Shown here: one piece after another, positions 32,689-42,172 of the stretch | Position numbering within the stretch: position 1 is the first letter of the stretch | How the letters are laid out: each line of letters starts with the position of its first letter | Assembly: GCF_000014865.1 (NCBI RefSeq) | Contig: NC_008576.1 | Span: 62,001 to 126,000, forward strand | DNA from: Magnetococcus marinus MC-1 | GTDB lineage: Bacteria; Pseudomonadota; Magnetococcia; Magnetococcales; Magnetococcaceae | DNA length: 64,000 nt | Reading direction: 5' to 3' | Position numbers and translations under genes: made by a program | Notes under the pieces: generated by a model | Seen by the model: the letters and a program-made list of their open reading frames with translations, nothing else | The model's database searches: none | Told to the model about the DNA's origin: nothing

Positions 32689-32925
32689 GTGGGTCAATAT
32701 CCTTTAATCAGAAATCTGCATCATATGGTTGATCGTATCCTTTTGCACAAATTTCGTTTACCACGGGGTTACCTAAAACGGGCGGTGCGGGATAACATGC
32801 TGGCTCTGCTGCTAAGTTTGGGCATGGTGACCAGTTTGATGGGTAGTATGGTCGTGGGTTCTGGATATATGCCCGCTCCAGGCAGCTACACCTTGATCAG
32901 CTACGCGCAGCATGCGGGTTATTGA
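32689..32925 (+). CDS. Small protein with one membrane segment, unrecognised
   Basis: A 78-residue protein beginning at GTG 32689 with a strong ribosome binding site AAGGAGGTGGGTC. The N-terminal half is basic (HKFRLPRGYLKRAVRD); a hydrophobic helix follows (MLALLLSLGMVTSLMGSMVV), then a short tail. It looks like a single-pass inner-membrane protein. I do not recognise the family. The preceding 250 bp hold no gene. Confidence 0.5.
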   Translation: MGQYPLIRNLHHMVDRILLHKFRLPRGYLKRAVRDNMLALLLSLGMVTSLMGSMVVGSGYMPAPGSYTLISYAQHAGY

Positions 32926-33148
32926 GGGCACGGGTCGCGTCGTGGCACGTTAAAACGTACCGGTTATCCAAACCCTATGGCGAACATAGCGCAGGCGCGG
33001 GCCATAATAATGGAGCGTGGGCCTATTTTTCCCTTATAAGGCTCCGTTGATAGGCCGATAAGAATATCAAATAGAGAGTAACCGAGAGTCTGCTTACATG
33101 CCGACGGATACGATAAGCGGTCTCTCGACGGGAAATGGGGAAAGGGCC

Positions 33149-33442
33149 ATGACTCATGCAATGGACATTCATGGCGCCCGGGTCTACGACCGTTTAAGCC
33201 GTCCCGCAGCGCCACAACAGAACCGAGTACAACAAGTGTCGGATGCCCCGTCAGGGCGTACCGCCGCCCCGGTTAGAGATCAAGTGACGATCTCGGCCAG
33301 TGTGGAACGTGTGACCGATGCCATTGATACTCTGGTGGCTGATACACTGGACAACATGCCCGGCCGCTGGGATGCTCGTATCGAGCGTGAGGCGCTGGAA
33401 CAGAGCATGATCTCGCTACGTCTGGGTACGCTCTATGCGTAA
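33149..33442 (+). CDS. Small protein, possibly FlgM-like
   Basis: A 97-residue protein from the ATG at 33149 (MTHAMDIHGARVYDRL) after GGGAAAGGG; an in-frame ATG at 33098 adds 17 residues. The second half (RDQVTISASVERVTDAIDTLVADT) faintly resembles the DxVxIS start of the anti-sigma-28 factor FlgM, but the end does not. It could equally be an unrelated small protein. It stands alone before a terminator. Confidence 0.5.
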   Translation: MTHAMDIHGARVYDRLSRPAAPQQNRVQQVSDAPSGRTAAPVRDQVTISASVERVTDAIDTLVADTLDNMPGRWDARIEREALEQSMISLRLGTLYA

Positions 33443-33466
33443 TAGCTAGTGGGATGCAGCCATAAA

Positions 33467-33497
33467 GAAAACCGGCCTAATCAGCCGGTTTTCTTGT
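33467..33497 (+). terminator. Intrinsic terminator between two convergent genes
   Basis: GAAAACCGGC and GCCGGTTTTC pair around CTAATCA, followed by TTG; A- and T-runs in the arms allow action in both directions, also for ihfA. Confidence 0.82.
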
Positions 33498-33539
33498 TTC
33501 GCCACGGTATATTGCCAAGCAGGACGGAAAGCCTACCTG

Positions 33540-33830
33540 TTAGCCCTTACCATTATTGACTTTGTTCAGCAGGATCTGACTGGCTTTAAACGTCACCACC
33601 CGACGGGCAGAGATTTCCACCTCTTCACCGGTTTTTGGGTTACGGCCCTGACGGGGATTTTTCTCCCGCATGGTGAAATTACCAAACCCGGATATTTTGA
33701 CCGGATCTCCGTTTTCCAGTTGATTCCTAATAAGTTCGAAGACCGATTCCACAATGTCCGCCGACTCTTTCTTAGAAAGCCCAAGCCGTTGATACACTGT
33801 CTGCACGATATCCGCTTTGGTCATGGTCAC
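33540..33830 (-). CDS. ihfA: Integration host factor subunit alpha
   Basis: A 96-residue HU/IHF family DNA-bending protein. The signature ISGFGNFTMREKNPRQGRNP with GEEVEISARRVV and the C-terminal FKASQILLNKVN favour IHF-alpha over HU. IHF bends DNA in many sigma-54 promoters, so it may help the flagellar promoters seen in this window, which is an inference. The start is a GTG at 33830 well placed behind GGGGAG; the ATG at 33824 is an alternative. Confidence 0.9.
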   Translation of the reverse strand: MTMTKADIVQTVYQRLGLSKKESADIVESVFELIRNQLENGDPVKISGFGNFTMREKNPRQGRNPKTGEEVEISARRVVTFKASQILLNKVNNGKG

Positions 33831-34428
33831 AGCAAAATCTCCCCGTGGTTTTTTTTATTGAGTCCACCTATCGACCGTCCAGCACGGTAAAGGTTCAAAA
33901 GAAAATATCAGCTTAGCATATTAAGTAACAAAATGTAGCGAAAGGTCGCAGCCCATCCTGCAAAGTCTTTATATTATCGTTGCCCATTATAACGCTTTTC
34001 CGGACCCTAAATCACGGGAAAAGACGCTTTTATACCAACGTGTTCCAACGATAGAGTGATGCTTTTTTGGGACATAAGCAGCTTGCTTAAATGGGCGTGG
34101 AAAATAAAATATACGTCCTAGTTATCAGAATCTTACACCATATACAAGAAATCCGTAAACCCGACTATGGGACCGTGGTAAGCTTTTTTTAGTTCACTGG
34201 AAACCAATTTTTTTGTCGTGCTTAAATTTTCCACAGTTGGGGTAAGCTGTATACCATGGGGGGGATAGGGATGCCAAGGATGAATGCCTTTTTGTCAGGA
34301 CAATAAAACAAACTAATGAAAATGTGGGGTATTTTTCAATTTTTGCATTGATATCCATGGATGTGTTAGTTTGAGCCGCAGAGAAAATGAAGATCAGGAC
34401 CCCATTGATGGACCAACGAGGAGGCACC
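33831..34428. other. Intergenic region without genes, before hemL
   Basis: About 600 bp with high AT content and no supported gene. An imperfect hairpin (CGCTTTTCC...GGGAAAAGACGC, about 33990-34028) is the only structure seen. The ihfA and hemL promoters should be here, but no clear consensus was found. Confidence 0.4.
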
Positions 34429-35709
34429 ATGAGTCGTTCCGCAAGCCTATTTCAACAGGCAGCAGGGTTGATACCCGGAGGGGTGAACAGCCCTGTACGG
34501 GCGTTTAAATCGGTGGGAGGCATCCCCCCATTTATCCGTGAGGCCGCCGGTGCCATGATGACCGACGAGGATGGCAAGAGCTACATTGATTATGTGGGTT
34601 CTTGGGGTCCTATGATTTTGGGGCATGCGCCCAAAGAGGTGGTGGCGGCCATCCAGCAGGCGGCTGTGCGTGGGTGCTCTTTTGGTGCGCCCACCAGCAA
34701 TGAGATTTTGTTGGCGCAAAAGCTGATCGAATTGGTGCCATCCCTTGAGATGGTGCGTTTGGTCAACTCGGGGACCGAGGCGACCATGAGTGCCTTACGT
34801 CTGGCCCGTGCTGCAACGGGTCGGGATGCCATTTTAAAGTTTGATGGATGTTACCACGGTCATGCGGACAGTTTGCTGGTTGCGGCGGGCTCGGGGCTAG
34901 CAACCTTTGGGGTGCCTTCCTCCCCAGGTGTGACCCGTGGCACGGCTAAGGATACCCTAACGGTTCCCTTCAACGATCTGGCGGCGGTGGAGGCATGTTT
35001 TGCGCAGCACCCTGAGGGGATCGCGGCGGTGATTGTGGAGCCGGTGGCGGGTAACATGGGCTGTGTACTGCCCAGGCCGGGCTATCTTAAAGGGTTACGG
35101 GACATCTGCACCAAATATGGTACGATCTTGATTTTTGATGAGGTGATGACCGGTTTCCGGGTGGATCTGCGCTGTGCCCAGGGTTTTTACGATGTTACGC
35201 CAGATTTGACCTGTTTGGGCAAGGTGATTGGTGGTGGTCTGCCGGTGGGTGCTTATGGTGGTAAGATGGAGTTGATGAATCAGGTTTCGCCAGCAGGTCC
35301 GGTCTATCAAGCGGGCACGTTATCGGGCAATCCTTTGGCCACGGCGGCGGGTTTGGCCACGTTGGAGGCGATCTCTCAGCCTGGTTTTTATGAGACCTTA
35401 ACCAGCCGCACCCAGCGTTTGACGGTGGGCATTGGCAAGGCGCTGGATGAGGCGGGCATTCCCCATGTGAGCTACCATATTGGTTCGATGTTTGGTCTGT
35501 TTTTTACCGATGCCCGCGAGGTTTACAACTTTGCTGATGCGGCCAAGAACGATCATAACCGATTCAAGGATTGGTTCCATTGCATGTTGGAAGAGGGGGT
35601 ATACTTTGCACCCAGCCCCTACGAAGCCGGTTTTGTCTCCATTGCCCATGATGAGGCCATTATTGACCTGACCATTGAAAAGGCCCGTAAGGTTGCAAAA
35701 ACCTTATAG
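34429..35709 (+). CDS. hemL: Glutamate-1-semialdehyde 2,1-aminomutase
   Basis: A 426-residue PLP-dependent class III aminotransferase, the last step to 5-aminolevulinate in the C5 pathway of haem synthesis. Conserved parts are [49 protein letters not shown], the lysine site [15 protein letters not shown] and [10 protein letters not shown]. The ATG at 34429 follows CGAGGAGGCACC; the ORF extends upstream to 34387 without support. A terminator follows. Confidence 0.97.
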   Translation: MSRSASLFQQAAGLIPGGVNSPVRAFKSVGGIPPFIREAAGAMMTDEDGKSYIDYVGSWGPMILGHAPKEVVAAIQQAAVRGCSFGAPTSNEILLAQKLIELVPSLEMVRLVNSGTEATMSALRLARAATGRDAILKFDGCYHGHADSLLVAAGSGLATFGVPSSPGVTRGTAKDTLTVPFNDLAAVEACFAQHPEGIAAVIVEPVAGNMGCVLPRPGYLKGLRDICTKYGTILIFDEVMTGFRVDLRCAQGFYDVTPDLTCLGKVIGGGLPVGAYGGKMELMNQVSPAGPVYQAGTLSGNPLATAAGLATLEAISQPGFYETLTSRTQRLTVGIGKALDEAGIPHVSYHIGSMFGLFFTDAREVYNFADAAKNDHNRFKDWFHCMLEEGVYFAPSPYEAGFVSIAHDEAIIDLTIEKARKVAKTL

Positions 35710-35735
35710 GTTTTGCCGATCCGCTGGTCAAACAG

Positions 35736-35775
35736 AAAAAGCCAGGACCTTATTAGTGGGGTCCTGGCTTTTTTA
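35736..35775 (+). terminator. Intrinsic terminator after hemL
   Basis: AAAAAGCCAGGACC and GGTCCTGGCTTTTTT form a long stem around TTATTAGTGG, ending in T6. Confidence 0.92.
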
Positions 35776-35881
35776 TCGCAGCGATGGTTGTTCTCAGGGG
35801 CAAGATAGGGGGCCGTAGGCGAATGGGGTAAAAATGGCGACAAGCGACCGGGTCGTTGCATGGCTCGGGCGCCGTGGTGGC

Positions 35882-37483
35882 TTAGTAAATTTGGTCATCC
35901 TCGGCGTAGGCCTTGCGGCGTTCATCGAGCTGTTTGCTGTGGGTGGCGGCGATCAGGGCTTGGACATCCTCTTTACCGATGAGGGTAAACTCCACGGCCA
36001 CCCGACGGGGGGGCAGGATGCCGCCATCTTTATCCATTTGGGCGCTGGCGCGGCGGGAGAGGGATTTGACCATGACAATTTTGCCGTAGGCGAATACCCA
36101 ACGCCAGGGATCGGCGTGCAGTCCCACCCGTACCACCACGCAATCTCCACGTTTGAGGGAGACTATTTCGCTGCCCCCCTCTTCTTTATCGGAGCGTTTG
36201 AGCAGGCTTTGACTGGCGCTTTTGCTGGCCTCTTCGACAAAGGCGATGCCGCCGCCGCTGAGGTTGAGATCTTGGGGGGCGTGGCCAAACACGTGGTCGT
36301 AACCGAAGATATTGATTTTGTCGATCACATCGGTCAGGCGTTCAAACAGCTCGGGAATACCATCGGATTGGCTGGTACCGCTGCGTTTTAGGTTGCGTAC
36401 ATCGTCACGCACCCGTTTAACCAGTTCGCGGCGCTGTTTACGGCTTTCGGCGGTGGCGCGGCCATGGTCAGAGACCACATCGGCCAAGATGGTTTCGATG
36501 CGATCCAGGGTTTCGGTTTGGGCGGCGCTGACCATGTTATGGTTGACCAACAGGTTGGTGGTTTTCACCAGTTGGTCGCGCAGGGGCACAAACAGGTTGA
36601 CCTTTTTATTGGCGGAGACTTGGGCGCAGAGGCTATCGATGCGTTGCCACAGTTTTTGTAGATTCATGGCGGCACCGGGACTTTGGACTTGAATAACGGC
36701 CCAGCAGCGTTTGAGCGGGTCTACATTGATGGGCTGGTAGCCGCTTTTGAAGGCTTGAGGCAGCGGTTGACCGGCTTGGAACAGGGTTTCGGCCTCGGCA
36801 TACTCTGCTGGGGTGATTTTACGCCAGACGAAGGGGATCACTTCATCAACCCGGTCGAAGGCACGATCTTTTTTGGGCGGTGGTTGTGCGGGGGCATCCT
36901 CTGTTTTTTCCATGGCTACGGTGGGCAGGGCTTGGCCAAAGCGGAAGGCGCGTTTTTTTTTGGGTTTTGCGTTTTCGTCGGTCTGTTGATCGTCGGTTCC
37001 TTCGGGAGTTAGGGCTTGTTCGTCCCAGGCGTTGGCTTGGGCTTCCCATTCGGCATCCTCTTCCCAGTTTTTCTGGCTCTCCTCCATGAGTTGCAGGCGC
37101 TGGCGGTTTTGGATATGGCGGGCCAGGGTTTCTGCTTCGTTGGGGCGCATGCTGTCAAATTTGCAGAAGTAGCGGTAGGCCCCAAATTTATCGTGGTTGC
37201 GTCCGCCGACGATCATGGAGCGCATCTGCATGGGGGGGACTTCTTCCACCTGGGCGATGGCGATACGCACTTCCATTTTATCACCGGGGCGCAGGCTCTC
37301 TTCGGGAAAGACGAAGGAGTATCCACCGGCGCTTAGGTCCCACAGGGTGACTTTTTGCCATTTGCCTTCCAGGGCGCCGCCCTCTCCGCGTTTGAGGGTG
37401 GTGGCCCGTTTCGAGGGGATCAGGCGCCGCACGTAGGTGGGGATTGAGGGGTCGTGAAGGCGGAAATGGTTACGCTGGTTCAT
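35882..37483 (-). CDS. PilZ-domain-containing protein, likely c-di-GMP responsive
   Basis: A 533-residue cytoplasmic protein. Residues 10-120 look like a PilZ-type beta-barrel: RRLIPSKRATTL, DLSAGGYSFVFPEESLRPGD, and FCKFDSMRPNEAETLARHI. A C-terminal region repeats the pattern (DLNLSGGGIAFVEEASK, GDCVVVRVGL). The middle has an acidic, Gln-rich linker and a helical part (DRIETILADVVSDHGRATAESRKQRRELV). PilZ domains bind c-di-GMP with RxxxR and D/NxSxxG; RRLIPSKR and DLSAGG fit loosely. It may link c-di-GMP to motility, but that is not shown. Confidence 0.72.
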   Translation of the reverse strand: MNQRNHFRLHDPSIPTYVRRLIPSKRATTLKRGEGGALEGKWQKVTLWDLSAGGYSFVFPEESLRPGDKMEVRIAIAQVEEVPPMQMRSMIVGGRNHDKFGAYRYFCKFDSMRPNEAETLARHIQNRQRLQLMEESQKNWEEDAEWEAQANAWDEQALTPEGTDDQQTDENAKPKKKRAFRFGQALPTVAMEKTEDAPAQPPPKKDRAFDRVDEVIPFVWRKITPAEYAEAETLFQAGQPLPQAFKSGYQPINVDPLKRCWAVIQVQSPGAAMNLQKLWQRIDSLCAQVSANKKVNLFVPLRDQLVKTTNLLVNHNMVSAAQTETLDRIETILADVVSDHGRATAESRKQRRELVKRVRDDVRNLKRSGTSQSDGIPELFERLTDVIDKINIFGYDHVFGHAPQDLNLSGGGIAFVEEASKSASQSLLKRSDKEEGGSEIVSLKRGDCVVVRVGLHADPWRWVFAYGKIVMVKSLSRRASAQMDKDGGILPPRRVAVEFTLIGKEDVQALIAATHSKQLDERRKAYAEDDQIY

Positions 37484-37702
37484 GGTGGGCAGGGCTCCAA
37501 AAGATGACTTAACCGATGATTATAACCCGAATGTAAGGTTAGCACAGGATGTGCCATAGATCCTATTGGTCTTAGCGGGGGTTTATTGTCTCTGTCAGGC
37601 TTTTACCGGATAGGCATGGGGCACATAGGGGGGTAAAGTGTTTATGTGTGGGATGTGGGTTTTTCTGGAGGGTTCACAACTTTTCTTGGGTGTGAGAGCG
37701 AT

Positions 37703-38650
37703 ATGCGTGGGCGATTGATATTTTGTTTGTTATATTTCATTATGTTACCTTTGCATGCAGGGGAGAAGGTGCGTGCGTATCCGCCGGTACAGGTGGCGGA
37801 TGGGGTTTATGTGATGCATGGTCCGTTGGGGGTGCCATCGGTAGCGAACCAGGGTTTTATGAACAATCCTGCTTTTATTATTACGCAGACGGGGGTTGTG
37901 GTTATTGATCCGGGTTCGAGTGTGCAGGCGGGGCGGATGGTGGTGGAGCAGATTCGCACGGTGACGGAGAAGCCGGTTACGCATGTATTGAATACGCATG
38001 TGCATGGGGATCATTGGTTGGGTAATCATGGCATTGTGGAGGGGTATGCTGGGGTACAGATATTGGCGCATCCGGCTATGATTGAGGAGGCGTTGGGCAG
38101 TCAGGCGGAGCGTTGGTTAGAGTATATGGTTAAGGCGACGGAGGGGTTTACGCAGGGCACACAGGCGGTGATACCGACGGTTCCGGTGGGGGATGATACG
38201 GTTTTAACGCTTGGTGGTGTGCGCATGGAGATTTTGGCACCGCCCAAGGCGCACAGTGGCACGGACATGATGATCTATTTACCGAGCCAGAGGTTATTGT
38301 TTACGGGGGACAATGTGACCTCCGAGCGGTTTGGTCGGTTGGATGATGGTACATTTAAGGGTGGTATTGCGGCGTGTGATCGGGCGTTGGAGAGGCCGGT
38401 GGAGGTTGTGGTTCCTGGGCATGGTGCGACGGGGGGGGTTGGGCTTATTGCGGTTTATCGCACCTATTTACGGACGCTGTATGACACGGTTAAGGTTTTG
38501 TATGATGAGGGTACCCTAGATACGCCTCATGCGATGAAGCCGCGCGTGGTGGAGGCTTTGTCGGTTTATCACGATTGGGTTGATTTTGATGAGATGGTGG
38601 GGCGTCATATTAGTGCGGCGTTTCAGCAGGTGGAGGCGTCGGAGTTTTGA
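37703..38650 (+). CDS. Exported metallo-beta-lactamase-fold hydrolase
   Basis: A 315-residue protein with a signal peptide (MRGRLIFCLLYFIMLPLHAGE) and the MBL metal motif HVHGDHWLGNHG, followed by the second set GTDMMIYLP, FTGDN and VPGHG. It resembles the quinoprotein-relay zinc hydrolase type of periplasmic MBL proteins (NNPAFIITQTGVVVIDPGSS). I chose the ATG at 37703 after GAGAGCGAT because it gives a proper signal peptide; the ORF opens at 37646. Substrate unknown. It has no operon partner. Confidence 0.85.
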   Translation: MRGRLIFCLLYFIMLPLHAGEKVRAYPPVQVADGVYVMHGPLGVPSVANQGFMNNPAFIITQTGVVVIDPGSSVQAGRMVVEQIRTVTEKPVTHVLNTHVHGDHWLGNHGIVEGYAGVQILAHPAMIEEALGSQAERWLEYMVKATEGFTQGTQAVIPTVPVGDDTVLTLGGVRMEILAPPKAHSGTDMMIYLPSQRLLFTGDNVTSERFGRLDDGTFKGGIAACDRALERPVEVVVPGHGATGGVGLIAVYRTYLRTLYDTVKVLYDEGTLDTPHAMKPRVVEALSVYHDWVDFDEMVGRHISAAFQQVEASEF

Positions 38651-39606
38651 GGCTGTGTCATTTGGCGCACGGGGGTTGGTGGGCAAACGGTGTACGGGCC
38701 GATGTGGCAGAGGGGATATTCGAGTGATCCTGAATGTATAGATCCAGGGCGTTTCATTATTAAAAGGGATTGGGGGGTCTGGGGGGAAGCTCTGCTTGCC
38801 CACCCAGCGGGTCTGGGCGGCGCCCAGTGGGGTTCGGGGCGAAGCCCTGAGATCGGTTGATTTTTTTAATCGGTTGATCTTTTTTAGCCCCGTACCGGTT
38901 GGACAAGGGCGCAGGGTTTTTTTAAGAGAGCACGGGTTTTGTAGGAGTGCGGTACGGGGCGTAGGGTAGCGATGTCACGCGCCAGCGTGGCGGGCGGTTG
39001 GGCCCTAAATGGCTGGGGTGGAAACCGCGCTTGGACACAGAGTGGCTGGGGGGTGAACCTCTCCATTTTCCAACCACAGCCCGGACCGAAACCCCGCAGG
39101 GGCATTTGGCATCCCCTATTGGGGCTTCCTTGGAAAAAGACGCAAGGGAGCCCCAATAGGGGATTAAAAGGGTGGCTCGCTGGTTGCTAAGCGGCAAAAA
39201 GAGGCCGCTTAGCTCCCTTAGCGAAGGGCGAGCCCAAAAGATCAAAAGTAAAACCCGCAGAGGAAAATCTCCCCCTGCGGGCCGGAAACGGTGTGAGCCT
39301 TGGGTTTTCACAGGTTTAATAGAACAAACCGTCGTGGGTACCCACACCGCCCCCATCACGACCTATCCCCAATAACACAGAAATAAGTAGGCTAAAACCC
39401 ACTATGGCAACCTTAATGCCATGTCAATACGCTTTATATATCGGTTAGTTACAATCAACACAAAAAATAAGATATCGCCATATCACCCACTCAATAAGGG
39501 ATACCACACAGCTTAACACTTGAAAAAACATTGTTTCAAGAACCCAGGTCAGGGAAAATAGCCCCACAGTCCCATTCCTATGCCCAAACGGAAATGACGT
39601 AAACCC
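38651..39606. other. Intergenic region with several palindromes
   Basis: No gene is supported over 956 bp. Three clear inverted repeats are present: arms ATCCCCTATTGGGGCTTCC... at about 39109-39131 and its complement at about 39142-39164; GCTAAGCGGC/GCCGCTTAGC at about 39186-39212; and CCCGCAG...CTGCGGG at about 39257-39282. Segment 38770-38830 is a GC-rich stretch with repeated GGGTCTGGG. The last 150 bp are AT-rich and should hold the promoter of the next gene. Confidence 0.5.
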
Positions 39607-40569
39607 ATGACCCCTCACGACCCCAAACAGGAGATTCTAACCCGTACCCCGGAGATGGAATCTGTCATGCGTGCCGCTACCCTCGTGGCCCAAACCAATG
39701 TAACCGTGCTCATAACCGGCGAAAGCGGTACCGGCAAAGAGCGCATCGGACACCTGGTGCACGCAGAAAGTCGCCGAAATAAAGGTCCCTGGGTTCCCGT
39801 TAACTGCGCCGCCCTGCAAGATAACCTCGCCGAATCAGAACTGTTTGGCCACGTGCGCGGCGCCTTCACCGGCGCAACCGATGCCCACCAAGGGCGCGTT
39901 CGCGCCTCCTCCGGTGGGACACTGTTTCTCGACGAAGTGGGTGAATTAAGCCTGCCACTACAGGCAAAACTCCTACGTCTGCTTGAAAATAGTGAATGCC
40001 AAGTGGTCGGACAAGCGCAACCTGTGCGGGTGGATATCCGTATCGTCGCCGCCACCAATGTGGACCTCGCACAGCGGGTGCGCGAGGGTCTGTTTCGTGA
40101 AGATCTCTTCTACCGCCTCAATATCGCACCCTTAACCCTGCCCCCCCTAAGGGACCGTCCCCGCGATATTCCCCTGCTCATGGATCACTTTTTACTGGAA
40201 GCCGCAGCCCGCTTTGAACGTAAACCGCCACGCTTTACCAGTAAAGCGCTCCAGCAAATCCAAAACCACCGCTGGCCCGGGAATATCCGCGAACTGCTCA
40301 ATTTTTGTACGCGTATGGTCATCTATCACGGCGGCGAAGAGGTTGACCTGCCCGCACTGCCCGTCGAGCTGCGGGGTACGGTGCCCGAGGTCGCCTCCGG
40401 ATCCCCCTTCGACCTGCCCTCACAAGGGGTGGACCTAACCGCCGTGGAGCGTGGCCTCATCAAGCAGGCGCTGGAACGCGCGACAGGTAATAAATCCAAG
40501 GCCGCACGCCTGTTGGGCTTAACCCGCGATACCCTGCTCTATCGCCTAAAAAAACATACCCTCGACTAA
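39607..40569 (+). CDS. Sigma-54-dependent transcriptional activator without receiver domain
   Basis: A 320-residue enhancer-binding protein made only of the AAA+ domain and a Fis-type HTH. Visible are Walker A GESGTGKE, the sigma-54 contact loop GAFTGA, Walker B GGTLFLDEVGE, RLNIAPLTLPPLRDRP, HRWPGNIREL and the C-terminal NKSKAARLLGLTRDTLLYRLKKH. There is no N-terminal receiver or GAF domain, so control would come from a partner, as for PspF or FleQ-like proteins. Since sigma-54-like sites precede F1, F15 and flgK, it is a candidate flagellar activator, by inference only. Confidence 0.92.
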   Translation: MTPHDPKQEILTRTPEMESVMRAATLVAQTNVTVLITGESGTGKERIGHLVHAESRRNKGPWVPVNCAALQDNLAESELFGHVRGAFTGATDAHQGRVRASSGGTLFLDEVGELSLPLQAKLLRLLENSECQVVGQAQPVRVDIRIVAATNVDLAQRVREGLFREDLFYRLNIAPLTLPPLRDRPRDIPLLMDHFLLEAAARFERKPPRFTSKALQQIQNHRWPGNIRELLNFCTRMVIYHGGEEVDLPALPVELRGTVPEVASGSPFDLPSQGVDLTAVERGLIKQALERATGNKSKAARLLGLTRDTLLYRLKKHTLD

Positions 40570-40677
40570 AGCCCCAACAGGTTACATCCGCATCAACCCC
40601 GTTTGGCCACATGCATGGATGCATTGCGGGGGAGGTATCCACCCCCCCCCTCAGAGATAGCCCCCCGTTAAGACCGC

Positions 40678-41601
40678 TCAGGGACAGCCACAAGCCTGCA
40701 CCGGAGCAGGCGCATAACCCATCTGCTCCCACGCAATCTCATCCAAATCAAAGACCGGCCCATCCACACAAACCCGGCGATAGTTCCAACCCAACGCCCC
40801 ACCGACCCGAATGGGGGCCACACAGCCGGCACATCCCCCAAAACCACACGCCATATGCTCTTCCATGGAAGCCTGACCCGAGAGAGCAAACCGTTTGGCG
40901 ACCCTATTGGCCGCCGCCATCATGGGGGTCGGACCACAGGTATACAGAACGGTTTCCTCCCGTTGTTGGTCCGTTAATGCCGCTAAATAGGCCGCCGCCA
41001 GATCCGTGACATAGCCCGTAAACCAACCCTGACGCGGCGTCAATGCCGCCATGCGGCTGCGCACCCCTGCCCCTTGCAGGGGTGCTAGTGCCAGAATAAT
41101 CGACCTCTCAACACCCGGTAGCGGCTGCTTAGCTTGCTCCAAAACAAAGGGGCTCTCACTCTCCATACCCAAAAATAGAGTACACTCAACCCCACGTCCC
41201 GCCAGCGTACGGGCCAAAAAATCCACCGGCGCGGCCCCCACGCCCCCCCCAATCAACACCGCCCGTTTAGGCGCATCAATCAGGGTAAAGGTACGGCCAA
41301 CTGGCCCCATTAACGTCACCTCTGCACCCGCCTGCCACTGGGCCATGAGCTCTGTACCGCGCCCCACCACCTTGTAGAAAATATCCACCGTACCCGCTGC
41401 CGCATCTGCATCCAAAATAGAGAGAGGGCGGGGCAAGGTGGTGGTGGGACCACAATCCACCTGGGCAAAATGACCAGGACGGCAACCTTGCGCCAATCCA
41501 GGGGCCCGCAGGCGAATCACATATTGATCCCCCGGCAGCGCCCGGTTAAACACCACCTGTGCAGTTTCACGACAAAGTTTGGGACGCATGGCTTGGGACA
41601 T
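40678..41601 (-). CDS. pyrK: Dihydroorotate dehydrogenase electron transfer subunit PyrK
   Basis: A 307-residue ferredoxin-reductase-like flavoprotein. It has the FAD motif RPLSI, the NAD part LIGGGVGAAPVDFLA and YTCGPTPMM, and a C-terminal [2Fe-2S] site with Cys in ACGFGGCAGCVAP and RVCVDGPVF. PyrK passes electrons from dihydroorotate dehydrogenase PyrD to NAD in pyrimidine synthesis. pyrD is not beside it here, but pyrR, pyrB and pyrC lie 3-6 kb upstream on the same strand. Start at ATG 41601; MRPKLC at 41589 is an alternative. Confidence 0.88.
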   Translation of the reverse strand: MSQAMRPKLCRETAQVVFNRALPGDQYVIRLRAPGLAQGCRPGHFAQVDCGPTTTLPRPLSILDADAAAGTVDIFYKVVGRGTELMAQWQAGAEVTLMGPVGRTFTLIDAPKRAVLIGGGVGAAPVDFLARTLAGRGVECTLFLGMESESPFVLEQAKQPLPGVERSIILALAPLQGAGVRSRMAALTPRQGWFTGYVTDLAAAYLAALTDQQREETVLYTCGPTPMMAAANRVAKRFALSGQASMEEHMACGFGGCAGCVAPIRVGGALGWNYRRVCVDGPVFDLDEIAWEQMGYAPAPVQACGCP

Positions 41602-41748
41602 TAAACAACCTCACAAAAAGATCCATGTTAGGGCTTTAAGGGCATACCAAGGCCACGGTTATATCCATAGAGCCTAAGGTGCTTATTCTATCGGCATCCG
41701 TCCGCCAGTGCGAACAAGAAGTGAACTTGTGTCCGGCGAGAGAGCCAT

Positions 41749-41780
41749 AAAAAAGGGTGGACCCATAGAGTCCACCCCTT
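41749..41780 (-). terminator. Intrinsic terminator after the P-II-like genes
   Basis: On the minus strand GGGTGGAC and GTCCACCC pair around TCTATGG and run into T6. It closes the DUF1538/P-II-like operon. Confidence 0.82.
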
Positions 41781-41803
41781 CTCAATGTAACCACTCTGCC
41801 AGC

Positions 41804-42160
41804 TTAATGTTCGGCTTGCACATCCTCAGGCAGGGTAAAGAGGGTCGCCGCACTCAGGGTGCTGACAAACATAAACCCCCCCCCTTGACGCCCCACATGG
41901 CCCTTGTCAAAGATAAACTCAAACATCTCGTCGGCCTCTTCACCCGCCACCATGACCGTGACCATTTTAACGGCTTCAGACTCCGGCAGACGTCCCGCTT
42001 TGCCCTTGGCTGGGCGCAACATGGAAATACCGCGCAAACCCACCGAGTTGGCGGTGTAAATGCCCTTGCCATGTAGCGCTTTAAGTACCTCTTTATCACT
42101 GCCATCATCCGGGAGATAAGCGGTGATCAACTTGTTTTCTACCAGCTGAGTTTCCGACAT
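41804..42160 (-). CDS. P-II-like protein (second copy)
   Basis: A 118-residue protein with a ferredoxin-like P-II-type fold suggested by KLITAYLPDDGSDKEVLKALHGKG, KMVTVMVAGEEADEMFEFIFD and a C-terminal GGGFMFVSTLSAATLFTLP. The T-loop and uridylylation Tyr of GlnB are not evident, so this is not a classical nitrogen regulator. It lies 12 bp after another P-II-like gene and behind a DUF1538 membrane protein. A regulatory subunit of that membrane protein is the likely role, as GlnK is for AmtB. Confidence 0.75.
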   Translation of the reverse strand: MSETQLVENKLITAYLPDDGSDKEVLKALHGKGIYTANSVGLRGISMLRPAKGKAGRLPESEAVKMVTVMVAGEEADEMFEFIFDKGHVGRQGGGFMFVSTLSAATLFTLPEDVQAEH

Positions 42161-42172
42161 GCTGGCACCCCC

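Noticed and set aside
32689-32925. csrA
   Set aside because: Size is close, but the sequence is a basic single-pass membrane protein without the CsrA start MLxLTRRxGE; no csrA was found anywhere in the window.
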